From contig JAGKQI010000028.1 in NCBI GenBank assembly GCA_018806915.1, positions 186,001-250,000 of the forward strand: 64,000 nt of DNA, given 5' to 3'. The notes beneath the pieces were generated by a model. It was given only the letters and a program-made list of their open reading frames with translations. It made no database searches and was not told the origin of the DNA. Both the position numbers and the translations under genes were made by a program. The DNA comes from Phytophthora colocasiae. Its lineage: Eukaryota > Oomycota > Peronosporomycetes > Peronosporales > Peronosporaceae. Shown piece after piece: positions 21,601-33,308 of this stretch. The first letter of the stretch is position 1. Each line of letters opens with the position of its first letter.

Positions 21601-24378
21601 GCTCGTCCGTCAGCTCATAGAGAGTAGCAGCGATCACCGGTAAATCCTCAATAAACTTGTTATAATAATTGAGGCTTCCCATGAAACTCTGAACTCCCTT
21701 CAACGTAGACGGAAAGGCAGTGTTTCAACTCCTTTGACGATCTTGGGTGTTGCCCTCAGACCTTCGGCACTAATTTCGTGGGAGAGGTACGGTATCGACA
21801 ACTTTCCGAACTCGCTTTTGGGCAAACTCACAGAAATGTTCCAATAACGAAGCCTGAAAAGCAGGGCGTTCAAGCCGTCACATAGTTGGTCCCAAGTTGG
21901 TGCTCCATGTGCGATGTCGTCGATGTATGAACCCCTCCCCAGGACTGGGCCCATGCATGTGGGGACGGGAATATTCCTCTGAAAGACGGTCATCTGACTT
22001 GTGAGTGCTGGCATCTCTGAAATCGGAGTATGGTTCTCAGAGTCTGAAACTTGTTTTCAGAGTTCTGAGGCTGGAGTTGCAGAAATTCCAGAACCTCCGC
22101 ATCAACTTCAGCTTCTTCTTCTGGTGACAGTCTGACAGTCTCACGAATCCCCACAGGCAATTATCCAACATAGCCTGATACACAAGAGGGGCGTTCTTCA
22201 GGCCAAACGGCATCCTTACCCACTGAAAATGCCCAAACGGGCAAATGAAAGCTGATATCAGTCGTGCACGCTCCGTCATCCTGATCGCCCAGAAACCGCT
22301 AGCCATATCCAGGCTCATGAACCACATAGCAGCCTCAAAACCGATTAGGAGGTCGTCAATAAGAGGCAGAGGGTAGCGCGACAGTTGAATAAAGACATTC
22401 ACAATGCGATAGTCGATGCACATTCGTATGTCAACACCATTCTTCTTTAGAACGATCACGATAGGAGATGCCCATGGCGAGTTGGAGTACTCGATCAAAC
22501 CAGTTTCCAGGAGTTTCTTCAGAAGCTCGTACACCTTCAGCATGAGATGAGGAGCGACGGATCTCGGACGTTGAGCTACCGGTTTGGCATCTCCCACATC
22601 CAGATCACAGACCACGCCCCTTGCCGGTGCGGGCGCTGCATTGCCGTCTCCCATGAATATTTTCCTGTGGCGTTTCAGAATGTCACGCAGTTTCTTCTCC
22701 ATTTCTGGGGTCGTCTTTCCTGGTTCTCCAACATCAGTGCTATCGATATCACACTCTGGTGTCAACTCTTCCAGCTCTGGTAGCATGACCAATTGATCAC
22801 GTAATTGAGCGAGGAGTTCCGTACCTTCTCGCATATACACACCTGGCTCCAGGTCTAATTCTTCACTCGAAACGTTCATACACCGCTCGTATTCCACTCG
22901 TAACTTTTCCACAGGCGTTCCAGGCATCCCGTAAATGGGAATATCCCAAGACTCGTCCATTAAGTCCAAACCGTCTGCATGCAACTCCGGAGTCTGAAGA
23001 TTGTCTTGGAGACACTCAGATTTCGAGTCTAGGATGTCATCAACGATAGCAACGGACGTATCACCAGGGTCTGTATGCGAAGGGCTTTCAGAGAATATTT
23101 CCAAATCTCTGGTATCTGTACTGATGTCCGCACTTCCCGTTGATTCACCGTGGCCACCATCCTCCGTCTGATGCATCCAGGGCGAAGCGCACTCGCTTCA
23201 CGGTCGGTGGTGAGTCTGGTTTCACGAACTGCACTCGCGCGTTATCGAACCTTGGACGCTGCAGTATTTCAGTCGGCCATGGGTAGTCTGGGCGGTCTAC
23301 ACACGGGGGTTGCGGCATCAGGGCCGCCAACTCCGCCTCTCTCTTCATACGTTTCTTAATCTCTGGTGACGGGGTGCTTTCCAGAATCAGAACTTCCCAA
23401 TCACGATAAGCAGCGGAACCTGGACGCACGAATCGTCCATGCCTTGGGAAGAAACCATATTCCACGATCCTCGCGACATCAGAGAGTTCATTGACCCACG
23501 TGTTCTTATCAGAGATATTTACCACGCGAACATCCACAGGCCAAGATCGAGCCGCATAGATCAGCTGGGTAACCCAGCGATCACCGCGTCCGGCCCACAC
23601 GACTTCCCTTTGGGGTTCGTTGGTCCATAATCGATTCGGACAATAAACGCTTCGCCTGGACTCAGAAGAACAGCCTCACTTGGTCTAACCGACCTGTTAC
23701 GACCAATGTGATCACCAGGTTCCCAATTACACATCATCACCACTACCTCGTCTGGTAACGACACCAGACCTTCGCGAGCACTAATTCCCACTCCAGCAGC
23801 AAACATAAAACCCATTCCCAAAAGCACGTCAATTCCTTCACCGATATTCGCGACCCAAACATCCACAATATATACCACTCTTGGCCCAAGTGTCAACTTG
23901 ATCTCAGCGCTGGCACCAATATACGTTGGAACACCACCCATTCCTGACACCTTGGTCTGTTTGTGCGACTTAAGTCTGAGTCCGAGCTTACGCGCAAAGT
24001 CGTAACTCAGAATATTTATGGTCGCACCAGTATCCAAGAGAATCTTGGTCCGATGGTCATTCACAGCACCATACACCATCACCACATCCCTCTTCGACCG
24101 ATCAGGGTAGTTGTCCTCCCACCAGCCATAACACTCGCCATCCTTCAACCTAAACGACACTGTGTCGTCTGGTGTCGGGTCGGTGTTTTCGGCGATCTCA
24201 GGTAACTCGTTCCCTGAGTCTCCAGAAGGTATGGTCGATTCTTGGGCAAAAGTAGTCATGCATTGTTGGGTGTTATCTTGAGTCTTTCTCAGCTCTGGTC
24301 CTACACACACTAGAACACACAACTCTGGGGTAACGCCATGCCCGGCGCGTTTCGGATCCCCATCCGACGGGCATATTA
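18678..24378 (-). pseudogene. pol: Pol of A2 with dual RNase H and chromodomain, frameshifted
   Basis: Protease with LLDTGATINIL near 24025. Reverse transcriptase with DIRMCIDYRIVN near 22430 and YIDDIAHGA near 21930. Gypsy RNase H near 21450, where the usual catalytic DAS is replaced by PHANPW. A second RNase H has all acidic residues: LSFDGA near 21025, VNDSEYCGL near 20890, VVGDSR near 20820, QAADYLTS near 20660. Integrase zinc finger (HX-H-C-C, 20060-19935), VSMDFVTHM, RHDQDPRFMSE and YRPQANGQQERS. GPY/F-like LAHMWHGPFR (19120). Chromodomain with EYLVKWKGY and LNCGALL (18900-18740), reached through a 1-nt loss near 18890. True stop at 18678. Further breaks lie near 23570, 23160, 22050 and 21700. 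Confidence 0.9.
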
Positions 24379-24385
24379 GTTTAAC
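24327..24385 (-). promoter_or_regulatory. -1 ribosomal frameshift signal between gag and pol (A2)
   Basis: Sense G TTA AAC TAA: heptamer 24385-24379, stop 24378-24376, 6-nt spacer, then arms GCCCG (24372-24368) / CGGGC (24344-24340) and TCGGAT (24367-24362) / ATCCGA (24357-24352), loop GGGG, 3' bulge of 7 nt. CCCC (sense of 24330-24327) can pair with the loop. The spacer sequence differs from A1 (TAATAT against TAGCAA) while heptamer and stem are unchanged. Confidence 0.82.
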
Positions 24386-27300
24386 GGCTTCCCAGAGTCT
24401 GCCTCATCCCTCAGGAGTCTCTCCCGTAGGTGGTTCGGCATGTCCTTGAGTGCACCTTGTCGAGCGAGTTGCTTGAGTGCTTCCAGAGTTTTCAGATCTT
24501 CACAGGGTTTTCCAGGGTGTACTCTTCCACATACTTCACAGGGTGGCATCCGACACATTCGACTCGGCTGTCCCTTCTCCTGACAGCGGTCACACGTGAC
24601 GTCTCTCCAGCAATCTTCTTCTGAGTGTCCTGAGCGTTGGCATTTTTCACAGAACTTGTTCCAGTAGCCACTATTCTCATGACGCCTCTGGTGGAATCCT
24701 TGACCTGACGATCCAGACGGGGACTGGGGCGGCGGACGCCATCCCATGTTATCCATCACTCGATATACTTCATTCGTCAGAGTCTGCGCCCAATCTGCAC
24801 TTGGTGGAGCCTTTGAATTGTTCGAAGATGCATGCGCAGTACTTTCATCACGGGTAGACTCTGAAGTCGCACTCGGAGTTCTGGAATCGCCCGTCTGATC
24901 TCTGGTATCCTGATTGGATTTCAGAGATTCCTTATGATTTTCAGAGTTTTCAGAGTCATAGTCTTCAGAATCCATATCTCTTGCGACATAAGTCCGATGC
25001 ACACGCTTGGGCTTGAACTGTCCTCGCGGAATATTGTCAGCCCGGAAATCTCGAGACTTGGCAGGAGTCATTTCTTGGTCACCAGTTCGCCACACGTCTT
25101 CATCTTGCTGCAACGCATACTCCAAGTCTGAAATCCGTCGAAATCTCTGACCTTGCAGCGAAGTTTTCAGGCGTGCATCCTTAAGCTTCGTGATGAATCG
25201 CAGTACATGCTTCTCAAGACGCTTGGACGACTTCCGGAAATCGATGTCAGCTTTCCCGGCGGCAGAATTAAGTCAGTAGAAAAATTCAAGCGGAGTCTCA
25301 GAGTCTTTCATAGTATCTCTCAGAATACGATGACCGAGCTTTGCAATAACGTTTCTTGAACTCTGAAGACAGCTCTTTCCACACTTTTGGGAAGCTGGTT
25401 AAACCAGTCTCGCGCAGACACAGGGAGCTTCAACTTAAGTTCCTGGATGCGCGTCTTAGTCGACCAACCTCCTTGAGAAGCCATATTCGTAAACCGTTCC
25501 CACCAGTGGACACGTTCCCTGAGCGTAGCTCTGGGGTCGAATTCCCCAAGGTTGTTAGAGTTCATGAACGGCCTTAGTGTCAGAAGTGTGGTTCCGGCCT
25601 GTGCTTGAGTTGATGCCGTCAGATTCACCACTTCACCTGGCTCCGAGTTCTCTGATGACGAGCTCGCAGAATCTGAGCTCGAGTCATCAGAGTCTCCGCC
25701 AGAGTCTGGCGCTCTACCATGACGTTTCCCTCTGCGAGACGCTCTTCGATCTCTATTAGGCCGTCTAGCTTTAGTTTGCTGCGGCGGATCTCGTCTCGGA
25801 GTAGGCGCACGTCTAGTATCACCCTTGGTCTCTGTCACCGAAGTCGCTTGGGTCACCTGGGTGGCCGTAGCAGTAGTAGCGCCGCCATTCCTCTCGGCCT
25901 TCACTCGCTTCGTCCCCGTGCTTCGTGCAGGGGTGCCCTGCTGGAAGGTCGCAACCTCTTGAGATTCCGTCTTGAGGACCGGTGAATGTGACATGGGTTC
26001 AACCCCAACCCTACTTGCGTCACTTCTGATTTCTGACCCTGATACTGGATACATAGTTGCAACTTCAGGGTTGCCGGTATGTAACACTTGGTTTAAAGTT
26101 GCTGAATCAGGGTGACCGACCCTTCGCCTCTCTTGAACTTGGGATAATGTCGCTCGAAGGTTTCTCAACTGACCGGCTTGAAACCGTTGCATGTTCTGAG
26201 AACTTTCTTTCTCCCTGTCGCGCTCGGCTTCCATGACTTTCATTCGCTGCTGTAAGGCCTCCATTTGAGAAATCCAGTCTCGTTTCATCTCGTCAGTCGC
26301 ACGCGCACATTCGGCCTCAGTCTCAGCCTCTCTTTGTCGCCACCGTTCATCAAACTCTGATTCCAGACGTTGGTTTTCAGAGTTCCGAAGTTCCGATTTC
26401 AGAGTTTCCAACTCTTCCACGCTGCGATTCCTGAGTTTGTCTTCAGATACCAGACTTCTGCGTTCTTCAGCGTCGTCGGCACGTCTCCCAGCTTCCAGCC
26501 TCGCATTTTCGGACTTCAGCAAGCGCTCAGTGAGCGTCTGAATCTCGCGTCTTGCCTCCAAGTCACGTTCTTCTCGACGACGATCGCGTTCCATGGATTC
26601 CAAGCGTTCCCGGGCCAAGAACTCCATCTGCGCTTGCTCCATCCGGCTTTGCCACTCCTGTCGTTGCCTCATGACGTTCAACTCGATCTGGGCAGGTCCT
26701 GATCTCTGAGAACTTCGAGCTTCAGACTTCGTACGACTCGACGCGATGGAACTCAAGCGTCGGGACGGTGATTTTGGAATGTCTTCACTCTCCACACTTT
26801 GGCGGTGGCTCTGGTGACTTTCGCTTCGGGTGGAGACAGATACGAATCTCCGGAGTCAATTGTCTGAAATCCCGTGAAGAACTTCCGACAGACGCCTGTT
26901 TTCCAGATTTCTCTTCCGGCATGTCGACGTCTTCAGGCTCTGGTTTCACTGGTAACAGCGTTCGCGTCACTTGGATCCCCATGTCTTCGGAGACTGCCCC
27001 TCCCCCATCGGCGCTTTGAGCGATTAACGCCAGGCCTCCTGTGGACAGCAACATGTGCGATGCCGCCCCTCGACTCATGGACATCAAGGACGAGTCCGTA
27101 GAGCTTCCGCGTGAAGTCTGGAATCCCGACGACTGGTCATCCGAGGTCCCAATGACACTGGGAATTGGCACGTCCGACATCCGAGTCTGAGAAGTGCCGT
27201 GATCTTCAGACATCAGGTTTTCAGAGTCCGGTCGCGTGTTATCAGAGCGACTCTCATACTGCGGCAATGAAGACAGCGACGGCGTGGATAAAGCTGACGG

Positions 27301-28574
27301 TGTTGACGGGACTTGTGGGCGCGGTGGTCTCTGCTGTAAGCGCTTAGACTGCGGCCGCTCATCACTGCTGGAACTGTCAGAACTGTGTGTCACTCGGAGT
27401 CCGGTCACCCGGAGTCGCATGATCAGCTGTCGTCCTTGTAGGTCAGCATCCTTGTCTAGTAATACACTGTCTGCTTCATCTCGACTTGTCGTGTCTTCTG
27501 GTTTCACGCTTTCTGGGAGTCGCTTAACCTGTAACCTGGCGGTCACCGTAGCCCACTCAACCAGTTCCATGGCGAGACGACTCTGGAGTTCGGTCGCCAC
27601 ACTGCGTACTTGAGACTCGAAGACGGCTGACGCTTGCGTCTGAGACCATGTTGGGAGGAGGTTCATGAATTCGTAACCCGCCTCGTACAGCATTGTCTGA
27701 AGAATGGCCACACACTCTGGCGCTGTTAACGTGTCCATCGGAATCTCAACATACGAAAGGTCTTGGACCCGGCCAAAACCATGACTCCTCACGTGAAACT
27801 CTGAGATCCACATATCTTCAGGGAAGACAGAGGAACATCGCCACTTGATGTAATCGCCGGTCGCTGCAGCAGCTTTCTGGAAAGCATCAGCACTAGGCTT
27901 GATCGTCGGCCACATATACTCGATGCTTGGCGGGACGACCTTGCCTGTGTCCATATCTTTCCAACGGCGGAACTCACGACGCACATACTTCAGAGCACGT
28001 TCTCCGTCCAGCGAATCAGCCCTCCCAGACTCTTCAGACGGTGTCTTCAGAGAATCTTCGGACTTGATCAACACGTCATCAGACATCGGTGTGTCTTCAG
28101 ACTTTGGGGACTGTAGACCTTGACTTCCAGAAACTTCAGGTTCTGGTTTCACTTCATCCACGGACTGGCCAGAAGTTGTCGAGTCCGAACACAGATCGAT
28201 CACTTCCGGGGTCTCAACCATATCGGCGCCTCCCTCAGACGCCTCATCACCACCCTCACGGGTAGTGGTCACCTCGTCACCAGAAGCTTCGACTTCTGAC
28301 GGGCCGTCTTCCCTTGTTCACCAGAGACAACAGGTGTCTCCTGAGCTTCTGGTTCTTCAGCAGGCTGGTCTTCGACCGCCGGTTCTGGGACGCTCACACT
28401 CTCAGCTGCCTTCTTCTCTCGCACAGCTTTCCTCTTCTCTCGGGTCGCCTTCTGGATGGCATCCAAGTCTGGTTGCTCGTCAGGCGACAGACCTTGTAGA
28501 CGCTTGGATTGACGTGTCGGAGTACTCCGACCACGACCACGGCGTCCTCCTCTCGTAGATCCTGGTGTAGCCAT
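24376..28574 (-). pseudogene. gag: Gag of A2, frameshifted
   Basis: Same layout as A1 Gag. The ATG at 28574 gives MATPGSTRGGRRG. First break is at a G run near 28307 (shared with A3 and A4), second near 26790 after the S/T-rich region, third near 25380-25310 where a small deletion removes part of the capsid region after NQLPKSV. It reopens with EYALQQDEDVWRT (25125) and ends with three zinc knuckles, CEKCQRSGHSEEDC, CDRCQEKGQPSRMC (the usual H changed to Q) and CEVCGRVHPGKPC. The coiled coil is at about 26720-26130. The lost knuckle histidine and three breaks mean no functional Gag. Confidence 0.9.
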
Positions 28575-28647
28575 CTTGAATGTAGACGCTTGACAGGAAA
28601 CTTTCTCTTCTTGTACTCTCAAATCCGGTGATATCACGATTCCAAAG

Positions 28648-28665
28648 ATCCGGGCACGCGCACCA
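28648..28665 (-). other. Primer-binding site of A2
   Basis: Sense TGGTGCGCGTGCCCGGAT two bases after the 5' LTR, identical to A1 and B. Confidence 0.75.
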
Positions 28666-28667
28666 GT

Positions 28668-30356
28668 TGTCGCGAAGTCGGTGAAACTTTGGTCGCGGAG
28701 CAGGGGGGCGTATAGTGAACCCTAGTTATACGATTACTGAAAAGGGGTTTTCAGAGCCGTACAACGGTGGGTTGGCGTGTGGTACCTTGCGGTATCCTCG
28801 TGGGTTCGTTGTCTTCGGAAATATGACCCTCGCCGGAGTCTGAGAGTTTGATGTGAAGAGAAGTTGGTGTTCCCTAGGAGTCTGGTGTCGGTATTCAGGA
28901 AATCCTTCCAGGAGCGTTCGGGAGTCGGAATCTCTGGGAACCAAGATGGTTTCCAGGAAATCGGCGGTCGAAAAGAGGTTAATAAGCCAGAGAAAGTCTG
29001 AAATCGGTGTCTGAATATCACAAATCCAGAACCGAGATACCAGACTTTCAGAGATAAACAACCAATACACAGAGTTCGAATATATACAAATATATATACA
29101 GCCGTTCTTATTCTTTCTAGGCCCTTGAACGGTGGGCTAACACTCCAGGTCAACTAGGGACTTGCTACCAGACACCTGGTCTGTCTGGTATCCCTTTACG
29201 TTCGCGCACCACCCTCTAGTATAGAGGGAAAATATAAACCAATACAATCGGCTATATATAACAGTCTACCTTGCACTCTGAAAACGACTGTCTAGTTTCC
29301 AGAGCCTGTCCAAACGAACAATATGAAATGGGCTACCGCTAGAGACAAAACAAACGACCCAACTAGGATATGGAATAAGCGGGTCCTTTCAGGTCTCTGC
29401 GTTACCTGATCTCCGCCTAAGGGGATTGAATAGGCGAGAGATCACACGGCAACAATCCTTGGCGTGGCCTTGCAAACAGAAATACAATGACTTCTGGGTT
29501 ACACGGCAAATTGAACTCTATTTATCGTTTATCTTCCTCATAACTATCATATATTTCTGGTATCTCTCTTCTTCTTGTCATCTTTTGCGTCCTTTCAGCA
29601 GTCAGTCTTCATATGTCAGGTACACTTGGCTCTTGTATATATAAGATGTCTTGACTTGATCTCAGTATGCAGTCTGTGCAGCCGATCTCGATGGGTTGAC
29701 AGGTAGAGATGTCATTACGGGGGATGTGCAGGTCAGTAATCACTTGAATGCGTGACTTGAACTTGGGTTCACTTGGTTTCAGTATGGTCTTGGATCTTTG
29801 ATGGTTTCAGAGTCTGGTATCCTGGTTTTCAGAGTCTGATATCACTTGGTGTTCAGAGTCTTAGTCACTCAGAGTTAGAGATACCAGAGTCTTGAATACG
29901 AAACCAGAGTACGGAGCACCAATGCTACAACGTACATGAAGATCTTGAGGGTTGCGCGGGTGCGCGGCGTCCGGCGCGCGATACTTGGTCTCTGCGGGTA
30001 TATATTGTGAATCCTTGAACCATCAATCATCGCGCTGGACGGTAACGGGATGAGGTCTCTCAGAGATACGTTCTTCTGAGAGACTTTCCGCCAGAACTTA
30101 GGCACTCATCGTCGGGGAAAGTCCGGTGACCAGACAGAGTGTAGTTGACCTTCAGAGTTGTGCACACTCTGAAGTACACTTCTGGTCCTTTGGGCCCCTT
30201 TACAGTCAGGCGAAGGTTGATCCACAATCTTCCACAGATGTCGCACGGGTGCGGCCGCGTCCCAAAGTCCCTTTCGCTTATAACCCATAGTATAACCAAT
30301 CACATCGTAACGTAATATCCACCTGTTGCTTGAAAATCGGAAATAACATCATGTCA
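28668..30356 (-). repeat. 5' LTR of A2 (1689 bp)
   Basis: Plus strand TGTCGCG...CATGTCA followed by GACC. The hairpin arms (29408-29419 and 29431-29443) differ in sequence from those of the 3' LTR but still pair. The cassette after it (AACAATCCTTGGCGTGGCC) is shared with the LTR at 46364, not with the A2 3' LTR. Confidence 0.9.
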
Positions 30357-30360
30357 GACC

Positions 30361-33308
30361 GGTGACTACATCAAGTGGCGATGTTCCTCGGTGTTCCCTG
30401 AAGACGTGTGGATTTCAGAGTTTCACGTGAGGCGTCATGGTTTTGGTCAGATCCAAGATCTTTCGTATGTTGAGATTCCGATGGACACGTTAACAGCGCC
30501 AGAGTGTGTGGCCATTCTTCAGACAATGCTGTACGAGGCGGGTTACGAATTCATGAACCTCCTCCCAACATGGTCTCAGACGCAAGCGTCAGCCGTCTTC
30601 GAGTCTCAAGTACGCAGTGTGGCGACCGAACTCCAGAGTCGTCTCGCCATGGAACTGGTTGAGTGGGCTACGGTGACCGCCAGGTTACAGGTTAAGCGAC
30701 TCCCAGAAAGCGTGAAACCAGAAGACACGACAAGTCGAGATGAAGCAGACAGTGTATTACTAGACAAGGATGCTGACCTACAAGGACGACAGCTGATCAT
30801 GCGACTCCGGGTGACCGGACTCCGAGTGACGCACAGTTCTGACAGTTCCAGCAGTGATGAGCGGCCGCAGTCTAAGCGCTTACAGCAGAGACCACCGCGC
30901 CCACAAGTCCTGTCAACGCCGTCAGCTTTGTCGACGCCGTCGTTGTCTTCACTGCCACAGTACGAGAGTCAGTCTGAAGACGCACAGCCAGAGTCTGGAA
31001 CACCAATGTCTGAAGACCAGAGCAGTCCCCGAACTCGAATGACGGACGTGTCAGTACCCAGTGTCATTGGGACTTCTGACGACCAGTCGACAGGATTCCA
31101 GACATCACGTGGAAGCTCTACAGATTCGTCCGTGATGTCCCTGAGTCGAGGGGCGGCGTCACATATGCCACTGTCTGCAGGAGGTCTGGTGATGCCTGCA
31201 CAAGGCGACGGTGGTTTCACTGATGGAGATACTATGAGGCTTGAAGTGCCTCAAATTCTAGGGAGCATGCCAATGGATGTGGATGAATTCGATATGGTGA
31301 AGAAACCCGGAATTCCTGAGAAGATGTCTGAAAACCAGTTGTCATTCAGAGATTTTCCACAGGATTTCAGACAACAAATATCGGAAGCTCCCCAGCCGGC
31401 CGTTTCAAGTCAAGGGGCGAGTCATCGATGCCGACATTCGAGTCTGAAGAACGAGGATCTCCATCCAACATCTTCCGGTCGCTTGTTTTCCATCACTTCA
31501 AGTCGCACTAAGTCTGAAGCTCGAAGTTTTCACAAATCCGGGTTTGCCCAGGTCAAACTGAATGTCATGAGGCAGCAACAAGAGCGGCAGAGCCGGGTGA
31601 ATCAGGTGCAGATGGAGTTCTTGGCCCGCCAGCGCTTGAAGTCCATGGAACGTGACCGCCGTTGGGAACAACGCGACTTGGAAGCAAGACGCGAAATTCA
31701 GAAGCTCACCGACCGCTTGTTGGAGTCTGAAAACGCGAGGCTGGGGGCAGAAAGGCGTGCTGACGACGCCGAAGAACGAAGAAGTCTGGTATCTGAGAGT
31801 AAACTCAGGAATCGCAGCGTGGAAGAGTTGGAAACTCTGAAATCGGAACTTCGGAACTCTGAAAACCAACGTCTGGAATCAGAGTTTGATGAACGGTGGC
31901 GACAAAGAGAGGCTGAGACTGAGGCCGAATGTGCGCGTGCGACTGACGAGATGAAACGAGACTGGATTTCTCAAATGGAAGCCTTACAGCAGCGAAGGAA
32001 AGACGTGGAAGCCGAGCGCGACAGGGAGAAAGAAAGTTCTCAGAACATGCAACGGTTCCAAGCCGGTCAGTTGAGAAACCTTCGAGCGACATTATCCCAA
32101 GTTCAAGAGGCGCGAAGGGTCGGTCACCCGGATTCAGCAACTGCAACCCCTGTGTTTAACACTGGGAACCCTGAAGTTGCAACTATGTACCCAATATCCG
32201 GGTCAGAAATCAGAAGTGACGCAAGTGGGGTTAGAGTTGAACCCATGTCGCATTCACCGGTTCTCAAGAAGGAATCCCGAGAGGTTGCGACCTTCCAGGA
32301 AGCTGCCCCCGCACGAAGCACGGAAACGAAGCGAGTGAAGGCTGAGAGGCATGGCGCCACCACTAGCGCCGCTACAGCAACCCAGACATACCAGGCGGTT
32401 TCCCAGACCGAGGCCAAGGCAGGGACAAGGCGTGCATCGACACCAAGATGTGTTATGACACACCAAACGGGTCCTAGATGCTCGGAACGTGGCAAGGATG
32501 CCTTCCCAAAGTTGGAAAAGTTAGTAGAACCTCCAGACTTCGAAGAAAGCTCAGACAACTCAGGCTCGTACTCGGATAGCTCGTCATCTGGTATCTGGAT
32601 GGCCCCTGGAACGGTGAACATGACGACTATGTTTCGAGGACAAGATGGAGCGACTTTGCTAACCCTCAGATCTGTCATCAACCCCAAGTTTATCGAAGAA
32701 TTTGATCCCAGAGGCACGCGTCGACAACGAGTTCACTGGTGGGAGCGTTTTCTGAATATGGCACATCAGGAAGGTTGGTCTTCCAAACAATGCATTCAAG
32801 AACTCAAGCTAAAACTTCAGGTGTCAGCACGTGACTGGTTTAACCAGCTCCCGAAAAGCGTGTCACGTGACTGGAAAAGATTATCGTCAGAGTTCCGAAA
32901 ACGCTACTGCAAACCTCGATCCCCACATTCTGAGAGATATTGCACGATGGAGATGAGATTTTCAGAGACTCCGCTGGACTTCTTCTATCGTCTGAACTCC
33001 GCTGCTGGGAAAGCAGGCGTGGATTTCAGGAAGTCGTTCGAATGTCTGGAAGAACATGTCTTACGGTTTATCACAAAGCTCAAGGACGCACGTCTGAAAA
33101 CCTCGTTGCAAGCTCAGAGATTTCGATGTATTTCAGACTTGGAATACGCCCTGCAGCAGGATGAAGACGTGTGGAGGACATGTGACCGAGAGATTACCCG
33201 AGACTTCAGAGCCAATTCTATTCTGCGGCGACAGTTCCTGCCCAAGTTCACAAGAGATGTGGATTCTGAAGATTCTGACTCTAAAAACTCTGAAAACCAT
33301 AAGGGATC
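30361..33308 (+). pseudogene. gag: Gag of A3, middle part, between A2 and B
   Basis: One open frame resuming at TGDYIKWRCSSVFPEDVW and running through the coiled coil (about 31550-32100), the capsid-like region (VHWWERFLNMA, RDWFNQLPKSVSRDW at 32725-32870) and LEYALQQDEDVWRT (33140) to 33308, where the B LTR interrupts it. About 980 codons without a stop, so most of this gag was intact when B inserted. The frame runs into the B LTR until 33342 by chance. Confidence 0.92.
33305..33308. other. Target site duplication of B, left copy (right copy 45672-45675)
   Basis: GATC on both sides. Removing B rejoins the A3 codons AAG GGA TCT CTG AAA in frame, matching the A2 residues SLKSNQDT. Confidence 0.92.

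Larger units (their letters stand above)
13363..30356 (-). mobile_element. Gypsy A2: complete 17.0 kb dual-RNase H chromovirus with an antisense gene
   Basis: Sense order: 5' LTR (30356-28668), primer site, gag (28574-24376), -1 frameshift signal, pol (to 18678), a 3.6 kb interval holding a long gene on the opposite strand (15296-18299), polypurine tract, 3' LTR (15054-13363). Both ends and the GACC duplication are intact, so the whole unit integrated as one. Gag, pol and the antisense gene each carry several frameshifts, so this copy is inactive. The two LTRs disagree in a central cassette (about 14150-14212 against 29448-29515), odd for one insertion and suggesting recombination or conversion. 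Confidence 0.92.

Noticed and set aside
23561..24322. Independent start for pol at 24322
   Set aside because: That codon is TTG. The frame is already open back to the frameshift heptamer.
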